Positions 1 through 9,500 of a stretch of DNA of 52,557 nucleotides are shown here, in pieces. A program made the translations under genes and the position numbers. Under the pieces are notes generated by a model. The model was not told where the DNA came from, ran no database searches, and saw only the letters and a program-made list of their open reading frames with translations. Where the stretch lies: the NCBI GenBank assembly GCA_020627535.1, contig JAHDGU010000020.1, positions 1 to 52,557 of the forward strand. Direction: 5' to 3'. Origin of the DNA: Saprospiraceae bacterium (lineage in GTDB: Bacteria; Bacteroidota; Bacteroidia; Chitinophagales; Saprospiraceae). Each line of letters begins with the position of its first letter. The first letter of the stretch is position 1.

Positions 1-3000
1 TAGAGGTCGGTGTATAATCATTCGTGATCGTCACGTCTTGATCGCAATCATCTGTTGCTGTCGCACTGGCTAACCAGTTACCCAGCGTGATGTCTCCGCT
101 GTTGCAGTCAATCTCTAGGGCTGCAGGAACATTTGTGAAGCTCGGTGGCATCTCATCACCTTCGATGATCAGCATCGCTGTCACTGTCGTGTCATTGCCG
201 CAGTCGTCCACTGCTGTCCAGGTGATCTCCGTCGTGCTTGGTGCGCACAGATTGATGTTAAACAGAGCGTAGTCGTTTGTTACTTGTACATCTGGATCAC
301 AGGCGTCTGTGGCTGTGACACTTGCTAACCAACTACTTATACTTGTCTGAGTCGTGTCTAGATCTGTGCATGGTAGTGTCAGATTCGCTGGTGCGACAAT
401 GCTTGGCACTGTCTCATCCGGTGTCACCGTGATCGTGCTCATCGCCGTCGTGCTGTTGCCACACTTGTCAGTCGCTGTCCAAACCACTGTTGTCATGCCG
501 CCTCCGTCGCAGATGTCGATTGAGGTCGGTGTATAGTTGTTGGTGATCGTCACGTCTTGATCGCAATCATCTGTAGCTGTCGCACTGGCTAACCAGTTAC
601 CCAGTGTAATATCTCCGCTGTTGCAATCGATCTCTAGGGCTGCAGGGACATTTGTGAAGCTTGGTGGCATCTCATCTCCTTCGATGATCAACATCGCTGT
701 CACTGTCGTGTCATTGCCGCAGTCATCCACTGCTGTCCATGTGATCTCCGTCGTGCTTGGTGCGCACAGATTGATGTTGAACAGAGCGTAGTCGTTCGTT
801 ACTTGTACATCTGGATCACAGGAGTCCGTGGCTGTGACACTTGCTAGCCAGCTGCTTATACTTGTCTGAGTCGTGTCTAGATCTGTGCATGGTAGTGTCA
901 GATTCGCTGGTGCTACAATGCTCGGTACTGTCTCATCTGGTGTCACCGTGATTGTGCTCATCGCCGTCGTGCTGTTGCCGCACTTGTCAGTCGCTGTCCA
1001 GACTACTGTTGTCATGCCGCCTCCGTCACATACGTCGATGCTTGTTGGCATGTAGTCATTCGTAATCGTGATGTCTTGGTCGCAATCATCTGTCGCTGTC
1101 GCACTGGCTAACCAGTTGCCTAGAGTGATATCTCCGCTGTTGCAGTCAATCTCTAGTGCTGCTGGGACATTCGTGAAGCTGGGTGGCATCTCATCTCCTT
1201 CGATGATCAGCATTGCTGTCACGGTTGTGTCATTGCCGCAGTCGTCGACTGCTGTCCAACTGATCTCTGTCGTGCTTGCTGCGCACAGATTGATGTTGAA
1301 CAGAGCGTAGTCGTTTGTTACTTGTACATCTGGATCACAAGCATCCGTTGCTGTGACGCTTGCTAGCCAACTACTTATACTTGTCTGAGTCGTGTCTAGA
1401 TCTGTGCATGGCAATGTCAGATTCGCTGGTGCTACAATGCTTGGTACCGTCTCATCCGGTGTCACCGTGATTGTGCTCATCGCCGTCGTGCTGTTGCCAC
1501 ACTTATCCGTCGCTGTCCACACTACTGTGGTCATGCCTCCACCGTCGCAGATGTCGATTGAGGTCGGTGTATAGTTGTTGGTGATCGTCACGTCTTGATC
1601 GCAGTCATCTGTCGCTGTCGCACTGGCTAACCAGTTACCCAGCGTGATGTCTCCGCTATTGCAGTCGATCTCTAGGGCTGCAGGAACATTTGTGAAGCTA
1701 GGTGGCATCTCATCGCCTTCGATGATCAGCATTGCTGTCACGGTTGTGTCATTGCCGCAGTCATCTACTGCTGTCCAACTGATCTCCGTCGTGCTTGGTG
1801 CGCACAGATTGATGTTGAACAGGGCGTAGTCATTTGTTACTTGTACATCTGGATCACAGGCGTCTGTGGCTGTGACACTTGCTAGCCAGCTGCTTATACT
1901 TGTCTGAGTCGTGTCTAGATCTGTGCATGGTAGTGTCAGATTCGCTGGTGCTACAATGCTTGGAACTGTCTCATCCGGTGTCACCGTGATTGTGCTCATC
2001 GCCGTCGTGCTGTTGCCGCACTTATCAGTCGCTGTCCAAACCACTGTGGTCATGCCGCCTCCGTCGCAGATGTCGATGCTCGTTGGCATGTAGTCATTCG
2101 TGATCGTCACGTCTTGATCGCAGTCATCTGTTGCTGCCGCACTGGCTAACCAGTTGCCCAGCGTGATGTCTCCGCTGTTGCAGTCAATCTCTAGGGCTGC
2201 AGGCACATTCGTGAAGCTCGGTGGCATCTCATCGCCTTCGATGATCAGCATTGCTGTCACGGTTGTGTCATTGCCGCAGTCATCTACTGCTGTCCAACTG
2301 ATCTCCGTCGTGCTTGGTGCGCACAGATTGATGTTGAACAGAGCGTAGTCGTTTGTTACTTGTACATCTGGATCACAGGCGTCTGTGGCTGTGACACTTG
2401 CTAGCCAGCTGCTTATACTTGTCTGAGTCGTGTCTAGATCTGTGCATGGTAGTGTCAGATTCGCTGGTGCTACAATGCTTGGAACTGTCTCATCCGGTGT
2501 CACCGTGATTGTGCTCATCGCCGTCGTGCTGTTGCCGCACTTATCAGTCGCTGTCCAAACCACTGTGGTCATGCCGCCTCCGTCGCAGATGTCGATGCTC
2601 GTTGGCATGTAGTCATTCGTGATCGTCACGTCTTGATCGCAGTCATCTGTCGCTGCCGCACTGGCTAACCAGTTACCCAGCGTGATGTCTCCGCTATTGC
2701 AGTCGATCTCTAGGGCTGCAGGGACATTCGTGAATGTCGGTGGCATCTCATCGCCTTCGATGATCAACATTGCTGTCACAGTCGTGTCATTGCCGCAGTC
2801 GTCTACTGCTGTCCATGTGATCTCCGTCGTGCTTGGTGCGCACAGATTGATGTTAAACAGAGCGTAGTCGTTTGTTACTTGTACATCTGGATCACAGGCG
2901 TCTGTGGCTGTGACACTTGCTAACCAACTACTTATACTTGTCTGAGTCGTGTCTAGATCTGTGCATGGTAGTGTCAGATTCGCTGGTGCGACAATGCTTG

Positions 3001-3525
3001 GCACTGTCTCATCCGGTGTCACCGTGATCGTGCTCATCGCCGTCGTGCTGTTGCCACACTTGTCAGTCGCTGTCCAAACCACTGTTGTCATGCCGCCTCC
3101 GTCGCAGATGTCGATTGAGGTCGGTGTATAGTTGTTGGTGATCGTCACGTCTTGATCGCAATCATCTGTAGCTGTCGCACTGGCTAACCAGTTACCCAGT
3201 GTAATATCTCCGCTGTTGCAATCGATCTCTAGGGCTGCAGGGACATTTGTGAAGCTTGGTGGCATCTCATCTCCTTCGATGATCAACATCGCTGTCACTG
3301 TCGTGTCATTGCCGCAGTCATCCACTGCTGTCCATGTGATCTCCGTCGTGCTTGGTGCGCACAGATTGATGTTGAACAGAGCGTAGTCGTTCGTTACTTG
3401 TACATCTGGATCACAGGAGTCCGTGGCTGTGACACTTGCTAACCAACTACTTATACTTGTCTGAGTCGTGTCTAGATCTGTGCATGGCAATGTCAGATTC
3501 GCTGGTGCTACTATGCTTGGGACTT
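1..3525 (-). repeat. 519-bp tandem repeat array inside the giant gene (about 6.8 copies, open at left edge)
   Basis: The same sequence returns every 519 bp (for example the blocks beginning near 354, 873, 1392, 1911, 2430, 2949 and 3468). Each unit encodes 173 residues made of two HYR-like domains: one with DGGGMTTVVWTATDKCGN, the other with APSTTEITWTAVDDCGN. Copies are nearly identical at DNA level. Positions 222-846 equal 2817-3441 without a mismatch over 625 bp, at an offset of exactly five units. Positions about 1832-2129 equal 2351-2648 at one unit. Beyond about 3525 the domains diverge. Confidence 0.95.
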
Positions 3526-6500
3526 GAGTATCTGGCTCAACCGTGATTGTAGAAACGGCTGAGCTGGTATTGCCACATTCATCACTGGCCTCGAAAGTGA
3601 TTTCGATGTCATATAATGCATCTGCGCAGAGATCCAATTGGCCTGTGCTATAAGTATGAGTGAGGACTGGGTCGCCATCACAATTGTCACTTGCGATGAC
3701 AGCTGCAACAAGGGAATCTATGATAAAACTTGGATCTGCCGAACCTAGGCTGGTGCAATTGATGGTGATATCACCAGCACCTGAAATTTCTGGTGCTTCA
3801 GTATCTTCTAGTACGATGAATGCTGTATCCTTTGTGATATTTCCGCAGGCGTCTTTTGCCTGGAAAATGACTCTGTGCTCTCTTATACCATCAGTACATG
3901 CCGAGCCAATAAATCCTGAAAAATCATTGTGTACAACTGCAGCACCGCAGCCGTCCGTAGCTGTGACTTCGCTCAACCATGTATCAATTGTAGCAAGTTC
4001 TTCACAGTCTATGGTCAAATCAGCAATTGGCATGAAAGCTGGTGCAATGGTATCGATGATCGTGAAGGTGCGATATGCCTCGGTGGTATTACCACAGCTA
4101 TCTGTGGCTATGAATTTGTAAATCCACTGGATGGAGAAGCCACAATCGACGTCTGCCGCTATCTCTATAGTGTCGATTGACTCTACTCCACAGTCATCTG
4201 TAGCATCCACTTCTGCTAACCAAGCATCTAAGACTGTGATATTTCCAGCACCATCGCACTGAACCATGGTGTCTGCAGGAACTGTAAGCATGGGATCCGC
4301 CGTCTCTACATCCTTGATGAGTGTAAAACTATTGCTACATCCATTGGTCGTATTGAGGGTATAGCTAATCGCAAACTCTCCGCAACTCGGTGCCACAAAA
4401 GTCGCCCCTGTGCCTAGGCCGTTATCAACCACACCAACTCCGGTAAAAACACCTCCATCGGTCATCGGCGTGAGTGTCACTACATCACCTGGGCAGAATT
4501 CTGTGGGCGCACAAACAAAACTTGCATCTTGGGTCGTACCGTCCTCGACGTTGATCGTGAGATCTATGGAGTCAGAGCACATACCTGCTGTTATGGTGCC
4601 ACAGGCCGTATAGCTGATGGATTCTATAAGACGCAGAACAACAGTCCCAGTACCCGTGATCTCGATTTGTCCAGTCGCGGCATTATTGATCGAGGCAGGA
4701 CCTGAAACTATCTCCCATACCCTAGTGACAGCGCCATCGTATTCTGGACTACCTACCACAGGTGTATATAGATGATCGAATACGTCGCCATCACTGAAAC
4801 AAACTTGATCCTGAATATCAAAATCTGGTCGTGGTTGTTCACTGACTAAGAAATAGACCATTTGGGCGTCAGCCTCACAGTCATCTGCAGTAGCAGATAA
4901 ACTAGGCGGTGTGTACTCAAGCTCGTAACATCCAGCCTCGGTGTACTCCAGCAACCCACCAGATATCGTCGCGGTGCTAGGACCTGATTCTATGGTCCAA
5001 GTCCCATCAAGCGCATTGAGCGAGCTAGCACTTGGATCTATCAACCCATCTAGCACCAGACTGCCTGATGTGGTCAACTGACATGATCGATGGTGATCAG
5101 CGAGAGATATAGTTTGCTCCTCGATAATCTCAAATGTGCGACTACAGAATGTCTTGCAGATGTCGACACCCATCTCGTGATTAATTGTGTACAGGCCTGG
5201 GCCATAGGTATCGAGCAAGTCTTGATATTCAACAATAACATCTCCATCGCTAATGCCATTCAGGCCTGTCGAGTCCTCTCTGACCAAGGTGCCATCAGGA
5301 GCTATAATGCTCCAAACACTCATCTCGTTGCGCGTCCGCCCAAGTAGATCTGGTGCAAGGTCGTCAAAGCTTGGATTCTCGACAGAGACGTCTAAACGAA
5401 AATCCGAAGTAGACTCACAGACGATTCCCTCAAGTTCGAAACAGGCTTCCATAGACGGCCACACTGTAAATTGTGTACAAGTTTCCAAGTCGACGCAGCC
5501 GGTGGCCTCTGATTCTGGTATAAATAGACAGACCTCATACACTCCGGCGTAAGCATAGCTATCTCCGATGAGACGTTCTGGAATCAAATCTATTTGCTCA
5601 TCGATCGTATTTAATCTAAAGGGTGTAGTAGTACCGGTCAAGCCGAAATCTGCTGCCGCATCCGTGCCAATGTGATTGGTGCCGACAATGTCAGCCTCTG
5701 GCACTTTGATGATGGTAATTTCTGGGTCTGTCAGGTCATCATCCACAAAGGCACTACTCAGATTGATAAGCGACCCATCCGCATTGTAAAATCTGATTGT
5801 ACCGCTGCCATCTGTGTAGCAGAAAGGAGATTCCGATACTTCTATGGAAGGCGCAGGCTCTCCGTCCAGCACTTCAAAATTGATGGTACAAGAGTTGGAA
5901 CAGCCATTAGGACTATTAATAGTGTAGGTCACCGCGTAGACACCTGGTGTCATAGAAGAAAAAGTACCTCCAGTGCCCAAGCCATTATCAGTCACACCCT
6001 CTCCGGTGAAGACACCACCTTGGGTGTTGGGATTCAATTCCACTTCTACTCCAGGGCAAATTGTGAGATCCCCAACTTCAAAACATGCGTCAAGCGAAGT
6101 ACCGTCCTCTACAAGTATCTCTACCGTAAATGTATCTGAGCACATACCTGCTGAGATGTCGCCACAGGCATCATACTCCAGAGTTTCAACGAGCTGAAGT
6201 GTCAAGGTCGATCCTCCACTGGCAGGAGCCGCATTGATTTGGAATGCTCCTGTCACAGTATTTGGCGTACCAGCCACTCCATCAGGATCATCCAAGATCC
6301 ACTCGATATCAAGTGCTGCCGGATCTACCAAAGCGTAGTCGGGGCTATTGATGAATGGCGTAACAAGAATATTACCATCTCCATCTGAGAAGCAAAACTG
6401 ATCTTGCACCGTAAAATTTGGCGTCGGTCTGAAGCTCCGATGAAGATATGCCGTATCCATATCTGGTCCTCCGCACTGATCATCAGGAATCTGATAAATC

Positions 6501-9500
6501 AACTCAAAGCACCCTGCTCCACTGATCCTTACACCATCATCTCCCAGGGGAACCACATTGGCATTTGACGTAAGTGCCTCCTCGACACTTCCGACAATCG
6601 TACCTCCCAGGTCGGCTTCCAGAAAGAAGCTCTGAAGTTGATAATCTTCAAAACCGCCGACAATCTCGTCATAGTCAATACATGTCTCTGCTAGGTCAGT
6701 AGCATTAGGGATAGTGATAGTATCCTCTACCAGAATCGTCACTGGAACGAAAAGTGTATCACACTGGCAGTCACCACCTGGGATACAAGCTGCAAAATAA
6801 TTGTAAAGACCAGCAGGCAGATCAAACATGCCACTCTCTCCTACAGATGTCATTCCCATGGCGTCTTCAAAGACCTCAAGAGTGCCATCACAGTCAAACG
6901 GGATTCCGCTAGATAGGAGCTGAATATCTATATTTTCGCCCTCGCAGACCTCGACATCTTCGGCCGTAATGGTTGGATCAGGCACATCACATCCGAGGAT
7001 AGATCCTGCGCCAGGCTCACCAACATTCGTCTGACCTATGAAGACTGAGTTACCTCCCATTCGTGCTGGAGTAAAATCCGCCACACCAATAATATAAAAC
7101 TTGCCTTCCTCGGCACATTCGATTTCAAAGTCCACACCCGCTGGCGTCCCCACATCAGGAGCACAGACAAGATTGTTGTCAGGATTAAGATCCATCGGAC
7201 AATTGGGTAGATCATCAAAGGGACCCCAGACATATATATCTATGTCCAAGGAGCTCAGACTTGGATCCACGAATCGCGCTACGAGATTGACATCTCCACA
7301 GCGATTGATAAACGCATTGAAGAGGCAGATATCCGTAGTGCCCACAGGTCTGCCACATAGATTGGGGTCTCCATCCGCGTCCGTATCGTCTAGGGTATTG
7401 AAATTGGTCTCATCATCAAGATTGAGATCATTGTCAACAGAGATGTAATTGATGTTACAAAGAATACTTTGAGAGCAACCCTCGCACTCGGATGTGCACT
7501 GATCCACATTGATGACATGAAAAGCGGTATCCGTGCATCCACCACTACTGATGACGTACTGTAGTGTCACAAGGCCTTCATCAACGTCTCCAGGATCAAA
7601 GGTCGTCCCTGTGAGGCCATCACCTGTCAGGACTCCTCCAGGTGGCTCGACGCGTATATCGAATGGATCACCAGTAGTGCATGCGAAGCTTGGTGCTATG
7701 ATTTCGGCTTCCGCCAAAAGACCTACTGTGATATCTTGGCAAAAAGTCTCTTCACAAAACTCATCTCCTACGTCGACACAGACATTGAAGACACCTGGTC
7801 CAGGGAGTCCGTCCCCATCGAGATCTGGTGGATTGAATGTGGCCGTGACTCCATTATCCATGACTCCTGTACCATACCAAAATACCTGATCACCTGTCAA
7901 TGCATCTCCGGCATCATCGGTGGCATCGGTCAGAGAAAGATTGTTGGCACTGAATGTGCCGTCCTCACAAAAGGGTCCAGGATTGGCGAAAGCCGGATCA
8001 CCCGAGGCGTGAATATCGAAGTTGAGGTCGATCTGCTCTGGTGCACATGGGTTGTCGCCATCGCCAGTGACTTGAATCTGAAGTGTATAGTTGCCTGCCG
8101 AGAGGTCAGAAGGATCAAAAGTGATATCGCCAATGGCTCCGACTGTTGAGGAACCCGATACACCAGCAGGTGTTGATCTCCATCGGACAGTGTAGTCTTC
8201 GCAGCCGGTCACGACAATCTGGACATCTTGATCAGGATCATCTTGGCAGATCTCGGTATTCATATTGGCCGATAGTGTGGGTCTCTCAAAGATGGAGAGC
8301 GTTAACTCATCATCAGAAGTCGAGCCATCGCAGTCAGTGATCGTATAAGTCACTGTCACTTCTGCGCACCCTCCCATAAACATGGCAACATCGGTACCTG
8401 TCACATGAGAAAGCACGGCTCCCCCACCAGTTAGTAAAAATCTACCCGTATCAGGAATCCCTTCCAGGAGAAATGATGCTAGGTCGATGATATCTCCCTC
8501 GATGAGACAGACTTCCTTGTCTTCTCCAAGTAATGGTGATCCGATTTCAGCTTGGACTTCAACGATTTCGCTACAGCTTGCTACACAGCCGTTAGAAGAC
8601 TCGATATTGTAGGTCACCACATAAAATCCCGGATCAAGTCCTGTAGCATCGAAGGTTGCGGTCATTCCATTGCCATCATCTGTGACACCATCACCTGTGA
8701 AGAATCCGCCATCTTCATTTGCCGTAAATCCTATATCATCTCCGACACAGATCACATTCTCTGTCGGAGTAAAGCAAGCATCTAGTGCAGCTCCTGACTG
8801 TACGACGATTTCGACCTCATAGATCTCCATGCACTCCGTGGCCTCAAGCTCGTCTCCACATGCCGCATAGCTATGAGTCTCTGCCATCTGCAATACGATG
8901 TCTCCAGTACCAGTGACTGTGATTTCTCCAGTAGTTGCACTGACTAGTGTGGCTGGACCACTCACGACGCTGAACTCCCGCTCTAGATCCGCGGATGGTG
9001 TTTCGTAGGCCGGACTGTTGATGAATGGTGTGATATTGAAGTCAGTGCCGTCATGGCATAGCTGATTCTGTATGGTAAAGCTTGGTTGAGGCTCTTCCAT
9101 GACAAGGATGTATCCGGTATCAATTAACACACATTCTGTTCCTTCTTTATTAAAGATGACTTGGTAGCAACCAGGACTATTGTAGACGAAGACAGATCCC
9201 CCCATGATTCCACTCCCATCACCAAAACCATAGATAACATTACCTGTAAAGTCTCCACAAGAGAGGTTTTCAGCCTCGTCTGATAGCATCCCATCTAGAC
9301 TGAATGCTCCAGTTGGCGTGACTTGACAGTCAAATACTTTATCGTCTAGTTCAATTGTCGGTGAGTCAGGATCGATCCAATCATCATTTTCCGGAATCAG
9401 ACACTCACCATCCTTAAGGGCAGAAGTCGGGATACCACACTCATTGACAACCGGATTTCCGATACCACCGATACCGTTACAATCTCCATCAAGCACACCA

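Noticed and set aside
87-3131. Series of ~60-80-residue plus-strand ORFs recurring every 519 bp
   Set aside because: They are antisense shadows of the minus-strand HYR array. They inherit its period and contain no recognisable domain, while the minus-strand frame encodes clear HYR motifs.
1-3525. Possible CRISPR array or satellite DNA
   Set aside because: Units are 519 bp, contiguous and coding, with no short repeat-spacer structure and no cas genes.
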